Part shown: positions 17,874-26,497 of the stretch, piece by piece
How the letters are laid out: every line of letters begins with the position of its first letter
How positions within the stretch are numbered: position 1 is the first letter of the stretch
Source of the DNA: Sphingomonas pituitosa NBRC 102491
GTDB taxonomy: Bacteria; Pseudomonadota; Alphaproteobacteria; Sphingomonadales; Sphingomonadaceae
DNA length: 64,000 bases
Assembly (NCBI RefSeq): GCF_001598435.1
Contig: NZ_BCYY01000003.1
Span: 55,356 to 119,355 of the forward strand
Direction: 5' to 3'
Program-made: the position numbers and the translations under genes
Notes under the pieces: generated by a model
Database searches by the model: none
Seen by the model: the letters and a program-made list of their open reading frames with translations, nothing else
What the model was told of the DNA's origin: nothing

Positions 17874-19637
17874 TCAGGCGGCCAGCGCCTTTCGCGCCGC
17901 GATCCATTCGACGAATGCACCCGGCTCCAGCGGCCGGGCGAACCAATAGCCCTGCGCCTCCTCGCACCCCATGCCGGCGAGGAGGGTGGCGGCGGCCTCG
18001 GTTTCCACGCCTTCCACCACCACACGGCGGCCGAGCTTGTGGATCAGGCCGACCATGGTCTCCACCAGCACATAATCGGCGCCCCAGGCCCCGCTCAGCT
18101 CCCGCACAAAGGCCTGGTCGATCTTCACCACATGCGCAGGCACCTGCTGCAGATAGGCGAGGCTGCTGTGGCCGGTGCCGAAATCGTCGATCGCCAGCGC
18201 GATGCCCGCGGCGGAAAGCTCGCGGAGCATCGCCAGCGCCTTTTCCGGCTGCGCCATCATCGCGCTTTCGGTAAGCTCGATCTCCAGCTGCTCGGCGCGG
18301 AGCTGCCGCGCCAGCAGCGCCAGCTGGATGCGCTGGATGAGATCGGTCTCCATCAGATTGGCAGCGGAGATGTTGATCGACAGCGTCAGGTTCAGCCCCG
18401 CGGGCTGCCAGGCGGCAAGCTGATCGAGCGCATGCTCCAGCACCCATTGGGTGACAGGGCGCGCCAGCGCCGTCTGCTCGATGATCGGAATGAATTCGGC
18501 GGGCGACACCTCGCCCAGCGCCGGGTGCCGCCAGCGCAGCAGCGTTTCCGCACCGACGCAGCGCCCCGAGCCCAGATCGACGCGCGGCTGGTACACGAGC
18601 CGCAGCTGGTCGCCCGCTTCGAGCGCCGCGCCGAAATCCTGCAGCAGGTCGTAGCGCCGCCGCATCTCGCTGTCGCGCGCAGGGGAATAGACGGCGATCG
18701 CCCCGTCGTTGCGTCGTGCATCCTGGGCCGCGCTTGCCGCGCCGCGCAGCACGTCCTCCGGCGACACCTCGCCCAGCCGGAACGGGCGGAGGCCAATCGC
18801 CACGCTCGTCACGAAGCGCGCGCTGGAGGTCGCGCGAATCGCCGCAAAGCCCTGTTCGAGCACATCGACATAGGCCTGCACGTCGATGTCGGGCGGCGAG
18901 AAGAAGGCGAACTGGGTGGTGCCGACATGATAGGCGGTGCGGTCCGCGCCGAGCGCGCCCTGGATCGCGCGCGATGCCTCGCGGACCATCTCGTCCAGCC
19001 GGCCGGCGCCCACCACGCCGACGATCTTCGCGATCTGGTCGTCCCGCGCCAGATCGGCGACCACGGCAATGCGGGACTGGCCCGGATGATCGCGGGCCAG
19101 ATCGGCGAGGTCGTCGCGGAACTGCGCGCGCGTCGGCAGGCCGCTGATCGGGTCGATGCGGCCGAAGGCGTGCTGCAGTTCGATCTGCGCCATCACCATC
19201 GCGGCGAGATCGCCCAAGGCCGCCAGTTCGTCCGCGGTTGCGACGCGGGGCTCGGTACCCAGCACACACAGCGCGCCCAGGCCATAGCCGTCGCTGGTGA
19301 CCAGCGGTGCCCCCGCGTAGAAGCGGGTACCGTTGTGGGCGAGCAGGCTGTCGGCATAGCAAGGATGGGTAGCGAAGTCCTCGATCACCACCACGCCGCG
19401 CAGTTCCGCCACTTCCGCACAGGGCGCCTTTTCGCGCGGGATGCTGCAATGATCGATGCCGACGCGCGACTTGAACCATTGCCGATCCCTGTCGGTCAGC
19501 GAGACCGCTGCGACCGGCAGGCCGAAAATCTGTGCCGCCATGCGGGTAATGCGATCGAAATGCGCGCTCGGGGGCGTGTCAAGCAGCTTGAGCTGATGCA
19601 GCGCGTCCAGCCGCGCGGCTTCGCGATAATTCTGCAC
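17874..19637 (-). CDS. GAF - degenerate GGDEF - EAL cyclic-di-GMP phosphodiesterase
   Basis: This 587-residue cytoplasmic protein should hydrolyse cyclic di-GMP. An N-terminal GAF domain (residues about 20-150, with FYAGAPLVTSDGYGLGALCVLG) is followed by a GGDEF-like domain whose active site is lost (VGTTQFAFF near 238-246 replaces GGDEF), and then by an EAL domain (about 330-580). The EAL residues are complete: E364 (in ETLLRWRHP), N422, the glutamate in IELTES, D484-D485 in IDDFGTGHSSL, K505, the glutamate in EGVET and Q562. The GAF domain probably senses a small ligand and the GGDEF remnant may be a regulatory GTP site. Confidence 0.9.
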   Translation of the reverse strand: MQNYREAARLDALHQLKLLDTPPSAHFDRITRMAAQIFGLPVAAVSLTDRDRQWFKSRVGIDHCSIPREKAPCAEVAELRGVVVIEDFATHPCYADSLLAHNGTRFYAGAPLVTSDGYGLGALCVLGTEPRVATADELAALGDLAAMVMAQIELQHAFGRIDPISGLPTRAQFRDDLADLARDHPGQSRIAVVADLARDDQIAKIVGVVGAGRLDEMVREASRAIQGALGADRTAYHVGTTQFAFFSPPDIDVQAYVDVLEQGFAAIRATSSARFVTSVAIGLRPFRLGEVSPEDVLRGAASAAQDARRNDGAIAVYSPARDSEMRRRYDLLQDFGAALEAGDQLRLVYQPRVDLGSGRCVGAETLLRWRHPALGEVSPAEFIPIIEQTALARPVTQWVLEHALDQLAAWQPAGLNLTLSINISAANLMETDLIQRIQLALLARQLRAEQLEIELTESAMMAQPEKALAMLRELSAAGIALAIDDFGTGHSSLAYLQQVPAHVVKIDQAFVRELSGAWGADYVLVETMVGLIHKLGRRVVVEGVETEAAATLLAGMGCEEAQGYWFARPLEPGAFVEWIAARKALAA

Positions 19638-19707
19638 AATCGTTCCCTTTCGCCCATCATTATAGCGGCGAAGGGTTACGATTTCGTCCGACCTCAGAAT
19701 GTTAAGG

Positions 19708-21318
19708 TCAGCCCTCGGTCATGCTCCTGGCTACGGCCTCGGCAACCTTGATGCCGTCGATCGCGGCGGAAAGGATGCCGCCGGCATAGCCCGCGCCCTC
19801 GCCCGCCGGGAACAGCCGGGGCGTGTTGAGGCTCTGCAGATCCGCCCCGCGGGTGATCCGCAGCGGCGAGGAGGTGCGCGTCTCCACGCCGGTCATCACC
19901 GCCTCGGGGTGATCGTAGCGGGCGATCTGGCGGCCGAACACCGGCAGCGCCTCGCGAAACGCCTCGATCACGAAGTCCGGCAGGCAGGCCGACAGGTCGG
20001 TGGGCGTCACGCCCGGCTTGTAGCTCGGCACCACCTGCCCCAGCGCGGTCGAGGGTCGCCCGGCAAGCAGGTCGCCGACGAGCTGGGCCGGCGCGTTGTA
20101 GTTGGAGCCTCCGGCGATATAGGCCGCATCCTCCCATTTGCGCTGGAGGTCGAGCCCGGCGAGCGGCCCGTCCGGATAGTCCCGCGCCGGATCGATCGCC
20201 ACGACCAGCCCCGAATTGGCGTTGAACTCGGCGCGCGAATATTGGCTCATGCCGTTCGTGACCACACGGCCCTCCTCGGAGGTCGCCGCCACCACGCGGC
20301 CGCCCGGGCACATGCAGAAGCTGTAGACGGTGCGGCCATTGGCGCAGTGGTGCGACAGCGCATAGGCCGCCGCGCCCAGGTCCGGATGCTTGGCGCAGTT
20401 GCCGAAGCGTGCCTGGTCGATCCAGCTTTGCGGATGTTCGATCCGCACGCCGATCGAAAAGGGCTTGGCCTCCAGATGCACGCCCATGCGATGCAGCATC
20501 TCGAAGGTCGGCCGCGCGCTGTGACCGACCGCGAGCACGACATGGTCGGCCTCGAGGAAGCTGCCGTCGTGGAGGTGCAGGCCGCGCATCTTGCGCTCGC
20601 CATCGAGCTCGATCGCATCGACGCGGGTCTGCCAGCGATATTCGCCGCCCAGTTCCTCGATGGTGCGGCGCATGCTCTCCACCATGGTGACGAGCCGGAA
20701 GGTGCCGATATGCGGATGCGCCTGCCACAATATGTCGTCGGGCGCGCCGGCCTTGACGAACTCCTCCAGCACCTTGCGGCCCAGGAAGCGCGGATCCTTC
20801 ACCCGGCAATAGAGCTTGCCGTCGGAGAAGGTCCCCGCCCCGCCCTCGCCGAACTGCACGTTTGAATCCGGGTTGAGCTCGGAGCGGCGCCACAGGCCCC
20901 AGGTATCCTTGGTCCGCTCGCGCACGATCTTGCCGCGATCGAGGATGATCGGGCGGAAGCCCATCTGCGCGAGGATCAGCCCGGCGAACAGCCCGCACGG
21001 CCCCGCGCCGATCACCACCGGGCGCAGGCCGTTCCAGCCCTCGGGCGCATGGACCGGCGGGCGGTAGGCCATGTCGGGCGTCGCCCGCACGTCCTTGTCG
21101 CCGGCGAACCGCGCCAGCACCTCCGCCTTGTCCGCCAGATCGACATCGACAGTATAGACCAGCAGGATCGCGCTCCGCCGCCGGGCGTCGTTGCCGCGCT
21201 TGAACACGGTGAAGCCGCGCACGTCCGCCGGTGCCACGCCCAGCCGCGCCGCGATCGCAGGCGCGAGCGCATCGGCGGGATGGTCGAGGGGCAGGGAAAG
21301 TCCGGACAGGCGCAGCAT
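19708..21318 (-). CDS. FAD-dependent dehydrogenase of the COG2509 type
   Basis: This 536-residue flavoprotein belongs to a large conserved family of uncharacterised FAD/NAD(P) dehydrogenases. The dinucleotide-binding motif VVIGAGPCGLFAGLILAQMG lies near residue 100 behind a small ferredoxin-like N-terminal domain (TVFKRGNDARRRSAILLVYTVDV). Other family blocks are NPDSNVQFGEGGAGTFSDGKLY, VLAVGHSARPTFEML and LFPAGEGAGYAGGILSAAIDG. The start is ATG 21318 (MLRLSGLSLPL). The frame stays open to 21441, but that extension reads into the REPIN-like repeat and is not protein. The substrate is unknown. Confidence 0.87.
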   Translation of the reverse strand: MLRLSGLSLPLDHPADALAPAIAARLGVAPADVRGFTVFKRGNDARRRSAILLVYTVDVDLADKAEVLARFAGDKDVRATPDMAYRPPVHAPEGWNGLRPVVIGAGPCGLFAGLILAQMGFRPIILDRGKIVRERTKDTWGLWRRSELNPDSNVQFGEGGAGTFSDGKLYCRVKDPRFLGRKVLEEFVKAGAPDDILWQAHPHIGTFRLVTMVESMRRTIEELGGEYRWQTRVDAIELDGERKMRGLHLHDGSFLEADHVVLAVGHSARPTFEMLHRMGVHLEAKPFSIGVRIEHPQSWIDQARFGNCAKHPDLGAAAYALSHHCANGRTVYSFCMCPGGRVVAATSEEGRVVTNGMSQYSRAEFNANSGLVVAIDPARDYPDGPLAGLDLQRKWEDAAYIAGGSNYNAPAQLVGDLLAGRPSTALGQVVPSYKPGVTPTDLSACLPDFVIEAFREALPVFGRQIARYDHPEAVMTGVETRTSSPLRITRGADLQSLNTPRLFPAGEGAGYAGGILSAAIDGIKVAEAVARSMTEG

Positions 21319-21401
21319 CGAAACTCGGGTTCCAGCAGATTGGGGGGGGCAAAGATGCCCCCTTATACTAGGCTGCGTCGATGGAAACCCGTAACCCCGC
21401 C

Positions 21402-21496
21402 CGTCATCCCGGCGAAAGCCGGGATCCATTGGGGTCTCCATCTCGGCATTATCTGCGGCCGAGCGGCGAATGGATCCGGCTTTCGCCGGGATGACG
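21402..21496. repeat. REPIN-like paired hairpin, copy 3
   Basis: CGTCATCCCGGCGAAAGCCG (from 21402) and its inverted partner (CGGCTTTCGCCGGGATGACG, ending 21496) are spaced by about 42 bases. The hairpin stems are nearly perfect complements of each other, and the copy has the same layout as the one at 14515-14611. It lies between the FAD dehydrogenase and ohrR. Confidence 0.85.
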
Positions 21497-21577
21497 ACGT
21501 GGAGAGCGAGTCCCGCGCAACGCGAAGCGGTATTAGCGTCAGCCCGTCACACGGCAAACCGGGATTGGTGCGGAGGG

Positions 21578-22009
21578 TCAGGCGCGCGCCAGCGAGTCGC
21601 GCAGCGCCTGCGCCTCGCGGTTGAGGGTTGCCAGCCGCTCGAGCGTCAGGTCGGTCTTCTCCAGCACCGCCTCGCCCAGGCAGCCGCATTCCTCGCGGAT
21701 CGTGCGACCCTGGTCGGTGAGGAACACCTGCACCTGCCGCTCGTCCTCGGGGTTGCGCTTGCGGGCGAGCATGCCGGCCGCCTCCAGCCGCTTCACCAGC
21801 GGCGTGATCGTGCTCGATTCGAGCGCCAGCCGCTCGCCGATTGCGCCCACCGTGCGGCCGTCCTTCTCCCACAGCGCGTGGAGCACCAGATATTGCGGAT
21901 AGGTGATCCCCAGCCGATCGAGGATCGGCTTGTAGACGCGCGTGATCGCCATGCTCGCGCTGTAGAGCGAAAAGCAGAGCTGGCCGTCGAGCGGAAGCGG
22001 GGCAGGCAT
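21578..22009 (-). CDS. ohrR: OhrR, MarR-family organic peroxide sensor
   Basis: This 143-residue MarR-type repressor senses organic hydroperoxides and represses the divergent ohr gene. The peroxide-sensing cysteine is C12 in the conserved N-terminal LCFSLYSAS context; C108 and C110 (REECGCLGEA) could supply the resolving thiol of the two-cysteine OhrR type. The winged helix shows GAIGERLALESSTITPLVKRLEAAGML, with DERQVQVFLTDQG as the wing. Conserved tyrosines follow C12 at Y26 and Y37. Two palindromes in the shared promoter region are probable operators. Confidence 0.93.
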   Translation of the reverse strand: MPAPLPLDGQLCFSLYSASMAITRVYKPILDRLGITYPQYLVLHALWEKDGRTVGAIGERLALESSTITPLVKRLEAAGMLARKRNPEDERQVQVFLTDQGRTIREECGCLGEAVLEKTDLTLERLATLNREAQALRDSLARA

Positions 22010-22053
22010 GGGCAGAAACTCCTCTCCGCCGGACTGCGGCGGGACAAATCTTA

Positions 22054-22063
22054 TATCGCGATA
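22054..22063. promoter_or_regulatory. Putative OhrR operator 1 (ohrR-proximal)
   Basis: TATCGCGATA is a perfect 10-base palindrome, 45 bases upstream of the ohrR start. The same core recurs at 22108-22117 near ohr, which suggests one site per promoter. Binding by OhrR is inferred from position and repetition. Confidence 0.65.
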
Positions 22064-22106
22064 ACGAATCCACTGGACAAGGGGCGCAGCCTCGCCTATC
22101 TACTAT

Positions 22107-22128
22107 TTATCGCGATAACGATTATCGC
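22107..22128. promoter_or_regulatory. Putative OhrR operator 2 (ohr-proximal), overlapping dyads
   Basis: TTATCGCGATAA (22107-22118) is a perfect 12-base palindrome. Its right part also forms a second dyad, GCGATAA-CGA-TTATCGC (22112-22128). The site ends about 20 bases upstream of the ohr start, where a bound repressor would cover the promoter or the 5' end of the message. Confidence 0.68.
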
Positions 22129-22149
22129 AGCACTGAAAGGAGACACCCG

Positions 22150-22575
22150 ATGTGGGTCGATGTGAAGTACACCACCAAGGCAACTGCAACCGGCGGCCGC
22201 GACGGCAGCGCACGTTCGGAGGACGGCGTGCTGGCAGTGAAGCTGTCGACGCCGAAGGAACTGGGCGGCGCCGGCGGCGACGGCACCAATCCGGAGCAGC
22301 TGTTCGCGGCGGGCTATTCGGCGTGCTTCATCGGCGCGCTCAAGGCGGTCGGCGCCGGCATGAAGATCAAGGTCCCGGCCGATGTGACGGTCACCGCGAC
22401 GGTGGGCATCGGCCCGCGTTCGGAAGGCGGCTTCGGCATCACCGCCGATCTGCTGGTCGACCTGCCCGGCATGGACCGCGAGGAAGCGCAGAAGCTGGTC
22501 GACGCCGCACACCAGGTCTGCCCCTACTCGAACGCCACCCGCGGCAATGTGAATGTCGGCCTGACCCTGGCCTGA
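22150..22575 (+). CDS. ohr: Organic hydroperoxide resistance protein Ohr
   Basis: Ohr is a thiol peroxidase that reduces fatty-acid and other organic hydroperoxides, usually with lipoylated proteins as electron donor. The two active-site cysteines are present: C59 in AAGYSACFIGAL and C124 in HQVCPYSNATRGN. The 141-residue length is normal. AAAGGAG 8-14 bases upstream of ATG is a strong ribosome binding site. The gene is divergent from ohrR, with two palindromic sites between them, so induction by organic peroxide is expected. Confidence 0.96.
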   Translation: MWVDVKYTTKATATGGRDGSARSEDGVLAVKLSTPKELGGAGGDGTNPEQLFAAGYSACFIGALKAVGAGMKIKVPADVTVTATVGIGPRSEGGFGITADLLVDLPGMDREEAQKLVDAAHQVCPYSNATRGNVNVGLTLA

Positions 22576-22584
22576 CGCTCGCAC

Positions 22585-22608
22585 GCCCTCTCCCTTCGGG
22601 GAGAGGGC
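22585..22608. terminator. UUCG-capped stem-loop between ohr and the FlgC-like gene
   Basis: GCCCTCTCCC and GGGAGAGGGC form a perfect 10-bp stem capped by TTCG, 10 bases after the ohr stop and before the 3' end of the convergent gene. No T-run is present; a bidirectional terminator is likely. Confidence 0.65.
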
Positions 22609-22615
22609 CGTACGC

Positions 22616-23032
22616 TTATACGCGCATGTCCAGCAGCGAACCCATCATCTGGTCGTCGGCCTTGATCACCGACAGGTTCGCGCGGAACGAGAACAGCGCC
22701 TTGCGCTGCTCGACATCCTCGCTCGCGAAATCGACGTCGGGCGCCTCGATGTTCCCGTCCTCGTCGGCATCCTGCGATTCCGGATCGTAGCGCGGCCCCG
22801 TGCCCGGCACCGCCGGCACCGGCTTGGCATTGACGCCACCCGAGGCGGCCGCCGCCTGGTACAGCGCGATCGGCTGATAGGCATGGTTGACCGTCTTGCC
22901 GATCGCGGTCGCCGCCGTGACCGCCTTTGCGGTCTCGCCGGTCGTATTGACGTTGGCGACGTTCTGCGCGCTGACATTGATGCGCGCGACGCTGGCCTGA
23001 ACCCCCGTAAGGGCGATGTTGGTGGCGATCAT
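22616..23032 (-). CDS. FlgC-like flagellar basal-body rod protein
   Basis: This 138-residue protein has the ends of an axial flagellar rod protein. The N-terminus carries the ASVARINVSAQNVANVNTTG segment of the FlgB/FlgC/FlgG family. The C-terminal half, YDPESQDADEDGNIEAPDVD then FSFRANLSVIKADDQMMGSL, follows FlgC (canonical form: YEPxHPxADEDGxVxxPNV and YxANxxVxxxAKxMM). No other flagellar gene is present in the window, so it stands alone between ohr and a hydrolase. It may be a displaced flgC, an extra copy, or a protein with another secretion role. The centre is rich in Ala and Pro and less conserved. Confidence 0.75.
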   Translation of the reverse strand: MIATNIALTGVQASVARINVSAQNVANVNTTGETAKAVTAATAIGKTVNHAYQPIALYQAAAASGGVNAKPVPAVPGTGPRYDPESQDADEDGNIEAPDVDFASEDVEQRKALFSFRANLSVIKADDQMMGSLLDMRV

Positions 23033-23112
23033 GGCGCTACTCCGATGCGCCAGTGTCGCAGCCGGGTGTAAACGAGTGGTTGCGGAACATGCTTAACCGC
23101 GCACCAAGCAAG

Positions 23113-23152
23113 GAAAGGGCCGCGCCGGCGTTGTGACAGGCGCGGCCCTTTC
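23113..23152 (-). terminator. Strong stem-loop downstream of the alpha/beta hydrolase gene
   Basis: GAAAGGGCCGCGCC (23113-23126) is exactly complementary to 23139-23152, a 14-bp GC-rich stem with a 12-base loop, starting 6 bases past the stop of the hydrolase read on the minus strand. In that direction the stem ends in CCCTTTC, giving a short T-run inside the stem. A good terminator candidate. Confidence 0.72.
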
Positions 23153-23158
23153 AGTGGA

Positions 23159-24127
23159 TCACTTGCGGATGAACGCCAGCAGATCGGGGTTCAGCACCTC
23201 GGCATGCGTGGTCAGCATGCCGTGCGGGAAGCCCTTGTAGACCTTCAGCTCGCCCTTCTTGACCAGCTTCACCGCCAGCATCGCGGAATCGGCGATCGGC
23301 ACGATCTGGTCGTCGTCGCCGTGCAGGAACAGCACCGGCACCTGGATCTTCTTCAGATCGTCGGTCTGGTCGGTTTCCGAGAACGCCTTGATGCAGTCAT
23401 ACTGCGCCTTGGCGCCGCCGATCATGCCCTCGCGCCACCAATTCTGGATCACGCCCGGCGAGACCTTCGCGCCCGGCCGGTTGAAGCCGTAGAACGGCCC
23501 GCTCGGCACATCGAGATAGAATTGCGCGCGGTTGGCGGCGAGCGCCGCGCGGAAGCCGTCGAACACTTCGATCGGCAGGCCGCCGGGGTTGTTCGCGGTC
23601 TTGAGCATCAGCGGCGGGATCGCGCCGACCAGTACCGCCTTGGCGACCCGACCCGGCTTCGACCGCGCGACATAGGCCGCAACCTCGCCGCCGCCGGTCG
23701 AATGGCCGATGTGCACGGCATTCTTCAGGTCCAGCGCCTCGGCCAGCTCGAGCACGTCCGACGCATAGGTCGCCATGTCGTTGCCGGCATCGGTCTGGGT
23801 CGAGCGACCATGGCCACGGCGGTCGTGCGCGATCACCCGGTAGCCCTTGGCCAGGAAATACAGCATCTGCGCGTCCCAGTCGTCCGCGCTCAGCGGCCAG
23901 CCATGGTGGAACACGATCGGCTGGGCGGTCTTGGGGCCCCAGTCCTTGTAGAAAATCGACGTGCCGTCCTTGAGCGTGAGCGTCGCGCCGCCCGCAGCTC
24001 CATGCGCGGCCTGGTCCTGCGGCATCGCCTGCGCCGCCGGCGCCAATGCCGCCACGGCGCCCATCGCCAGCGCGCCCTCGAGCATTTCCCGGCGCGTCAC
24101 GCCCAGCATCTGTTCGAACCCGTTCAT
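23159..24127 (-). CDS. Exported alpha/beta hydrolase, non-heme chloroperoxidase type
   Basis: This 322-residue protein has a twin-arginine type leader ([24 protein letters not shown]) followed by a complete alpha/beta hydrolase domain. The nucleophile is S143 in GHSTGGGE, the acid is probably in [12 protein letters not shown], and the histidine is in [19 protein letters not shown] is typical of the esterase/perhydrolase group called non-heme chloroperoxidases. Export through Tat would place it in the periplasm; the substrate is unknown. The frame opens earlier at 24154, but ATG 24127 places the leader correctly. It is not in an operon. Confidence 0.87.
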   Translation of the reverse strand: MNGFEQMLGVTRREMLEGALAMGAVAALAPAAQAMPQDQAAHGAAGGATLTLKDGTSIFYKDWGPKTAQPIVFHHGWPLSADDWDAQMLYFLAKGYRVIAHDRRGHGRSTQTDAGNDMATYASDVLELAEALDLKNAVHIGHSTGGGEVAAYVARSKPGRVAKAVLVGAIPPLMLKTANNPGGLPIEVFDGFRAALAANRAQFYLDVPSGPFYGFNRPGAKVSPGVIQNWWREGMIGGAKAQYDCIKAFSETDQTDDLKKIQVPVLFLHGDDDQIVPIADSAMLAVKLVKKGELKVYKGFPHGMLTTHAEVLNPDLLAFIRK

Positions 24128-24355
24128 CCCCGCACTCCTCCAGATCCATGCCAATTCGAAAGGCGCGGCGCGCCCGATTGGTCAGGGCCGGTCATCGCAG
24201 GTTCGATACGGCGGCAACATCGAACGCTGGTATAGGGAGGCGTTTCCTAAGCATGGGGTGGCGCTGCGAAGATGCAGCCGGGCGAGACGCCCCCACGCAC
24301 GTTGTTCTGATTTGCGATCCAGCCGCTTGCCAGGGGTTTCTACTATAAATGCGGC

Positions 24356-26293
24356 ATGCAGGATCGCCATTTTCCACATCACGCGACGGTCTCCGCCCCG
24401 GACGCCGTTTTCCCCCAACCAACCGTCCGTCCGCCGCGGCATCGCAGCGCCGGTAACGCGCCACGGCACCGGCGCGCAATCGCGGCCTTCTGGCTGCTCG
24501 GTGCTTCCGCGCTGCTGACCGCAGCCTCCGCACATGCCCAGCAGACACCACCGGCGCAACTCCTCCCGCCGCCGATCCCGGCGCCGCCCGCGCTGCCCTT
24601 GCTGGTGCCGCCCATGCCCGCGCCCGCCGCGAAGCCGCCTACGGAAAAGGCGAGCTTCGCGCCGTGCGATGGCTATCTGACGCCCGACAAGGCTACGGAC
24701 AATTACATCCATGGCAGCGTCCTGTTGGGCGTGGGAACCGGCACCTACGATTTCCATCCGAACGAAAAGCTGCCGCTGGGGGCGGCAGGCGTGGTCGCGT
24801 GCGACGTCGCGCTCGCCAGCCCCTTGCTGCGCCCGGAATTCACCCTGCGGCGACATCACCTCCTGGTCGCCAAGGCCATGCACCTGGTCGCCGCGGGCCG
24901 ACCGGGAGACGCGCTGCCGGTGCTCGATTCCGCGCGCAACCTCAGCCTCGACGTGCCGGCGCCGCTGCGCGCCCGCAGCTTCGCCATCGAAGAGAAGTCG
25001 ATACGCGCCTATGCCTTGATCAAGCTCGGAAATGTCGATGCCGCGGAGCCGCTGATCGCGGACGTCGCGGCGGCACGTCCCTACGCACCTTCCGTACAAC
25101 GGCTCGCCGATATGCTGCGCACGATGTCCGCAGAGGCGTCCGGCAAGATGACGGTTACCGATGTCCGGATCAGCAACGCGCTCCGGGGTGGCGGCCTCGA
25201 CCCTTCCCGCCTCGCCCCCGCAATGATGGCTGCACTGGGCCAGGGGCGGATGAGCGACGTCGTGAAGCTCGGGAGCGGCCTCACGATGACCACCCCGTCC
25301 GCGCAAGGCAGCTGGCAGGAGGTCGGTAGTCTCGACAAGAACCAGACCATCGGCATCCGCCAGCTGATTGCCGGCATAACGGCCTATGCCGAGGCTGCGA
25401 TCGGCAAGACGAGCGAAGCGGAAGCCCGCCTGGCGCAGCTCGAATCAGAGATCGCGCGCGAAGCAGCACTCCCCCCGCCCGCCGAATGGTCGCCGAGCTT
25501 TCTGGGCATGGGCAAATCCAAGCAGCAGGTGGCAAGCGAGGTGGCGGCCTATCAACGATATGCCACGAGCCTCGCAGAGGCACGGAACGGGCTGCAGAAT
25601 TGGCGAAAGCTGATCGCGCTGCGCGGAAATGCCCGCACGCTGTCGAAGGAAGAAGTGATCAACCAGCTGGTCAAGGCCGTACCGCAGGCCTCGCTGACGA
25701 TCGCCGACGTGCTGTCCCAGTCTCCGGCACTGGACAATGATGCTGGACGTGCGGAGATCGCCAGCATGCGCGCGATCAGCGCCGGGGCGCTGCCCGACCG
25801 TACCAGCCCCTCCGCCCTCCTGCAGCTGATGCCCCGCCCGGAAACACCGGAAACGCAGCCAAAGTCGAGCGGCCCCAGGACCGGCTTTTTCCAGTTCGGC
25901 CCCACCGCGGGTGCGACGCGGGTAGAGCTTCCGGGCGGCCAGCGCTGGGACATTCATTTCTCTCACAAGCTGGCGTCTGCGGCGACCGTCGAGGAAATCG
26001 CGCTGATGAACGCAGCGCTGCTTGCGAAGGAAAAGGGCTGCGGCCGATTTCTGCTGGAAACCCGCCGCACGTACGAACGCGAGCTGCGGACGCAATATGA
26101 CGCCAGTTATGCCGGCCGCGACGGCGCGCTTCGTGTGTGGCTGGTGTGCGACGACAAGCCGCTTCCCCCGGAGCTGGCGGGAGCCGAATGGCGGGAGATG
26201 GCGGTCGATCCGATCTACGATCGACTGAGCGTGCAATATGCCGACATCCTGCCGCAGGAGCAGGCGGCTGCGACCGCGGTCGCAAAGCCGTAA
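24356..26293 (+). CDS. Unrecognised exported protein, helical, 645 residues
   Basis: I do not recognise this protein. After a basic N-terminus (about 40 residues, perhaps partly upstream of the true start) comes a signal-like helix (AIAAFWLLGASALLTAASAHAQ), then a Pro/Ala-rich linker (residues about 60-95). The middle part is alpha-helical with repeat-like segments resembling TPR arrays (AMHLVAAGRPGDALPVLDSARNLSLD; AYALIKLGNVDAAEPLIADVAAARP). The C-terminal part (about 520-620) looks like a compact alpha/beta domain (RWDIHFSHKLASAATVEEIAL; CGRFLLETRR; RVWLVCDDKPLPPEL). Translation start and function are open. Its neighbours (hydrolase, tRNA) give no clue. A periplasmic scaffold or interaction protein is possible. 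Confidence 0.7.
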   Translation: MQDRHFPHHATVSAPDAVFPQPTVRPPRHRSAGNAPRHRRAIAAFWLLGASALLTAASAHAQQTPPAQLLPPPIPAPPALPLLVPPMPAPAAKPPTEKASFAPCDGYLTPDKATDNYIHGSVLLGVGTGTYDFHPNEKLPLGAAGVVACDVALASPLLRPEFTLRRHHLLVAKAMHLVAAGRPGDALPVLDSARNLSLDVPAPLRARSFAIEEKSIRAYALIKLGNVDAAEPLIADVAAARPYAPSVQRLADMLRTMSAEASGKMTVTDVRISNALRGGGLDPSRLAPAMMAALGQGRMSDVVKLGSGLTMTTPSAQGSWQEVGSLDKNQTIGIRQLIAGITAYAEAAIGKTSEAEARLAQLESEIAREAALPPPAEWSPSFLGMGKSKQQVASEVAAYQRYATSLAEARNGLQNWRKLIALRGNARTLSKEEVINQLVKAVPQASLTIADVLSQSPALDNDAGRAEIASMRAISAGALPDRTSPSALLQLMPRPETPETQPKSSGPRTGFFQFGPTAGATRVELPGGQRWDIHFSHKLASAATVEEIALMNAALLAKEKGCGRFLLETRRTYERELRTQYDASYAGRDGALRVWLVCDDKPLPPELAGAEWREMAVDPIYDRLSVQYADILPQEQAAATAVAKP

Positions 26294-26497
26294 TCAGCAG
26301 CGGTGCGTCCGGTCGCGAGATCGGGCGCACCCCAATTCCGGGCGCCAGCCGCATCCGACGATGTCAGGAAATATCGCAGGCGGGCGGCGCAGCGTCGCTT
26401 GCGCGTACGGCGCCCCCAGCGGCGCGCTTCAACCCCGATGATTTCGGGAGATCGGGCTTCCAGGCCCATCGCAGCAAGTGCGGAATACGGGGGGAAA

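Noticed and set aside
15902..18025. Long N-terminal extension of the PHB depolymerase frame across the ABC exporter
   Set aside because: The extension is antisense to the exporter gene and lacks family similarity; the depolymerase begins at 15901 with a typical N-terminus.
21319..21441. N-terminal extension of the FAD dehydrogenase
   Set aside because: It reads through the REPIN-like repeat and gives the peptide MDPGFRRDDG typical of translated repeats, not of the protein family.
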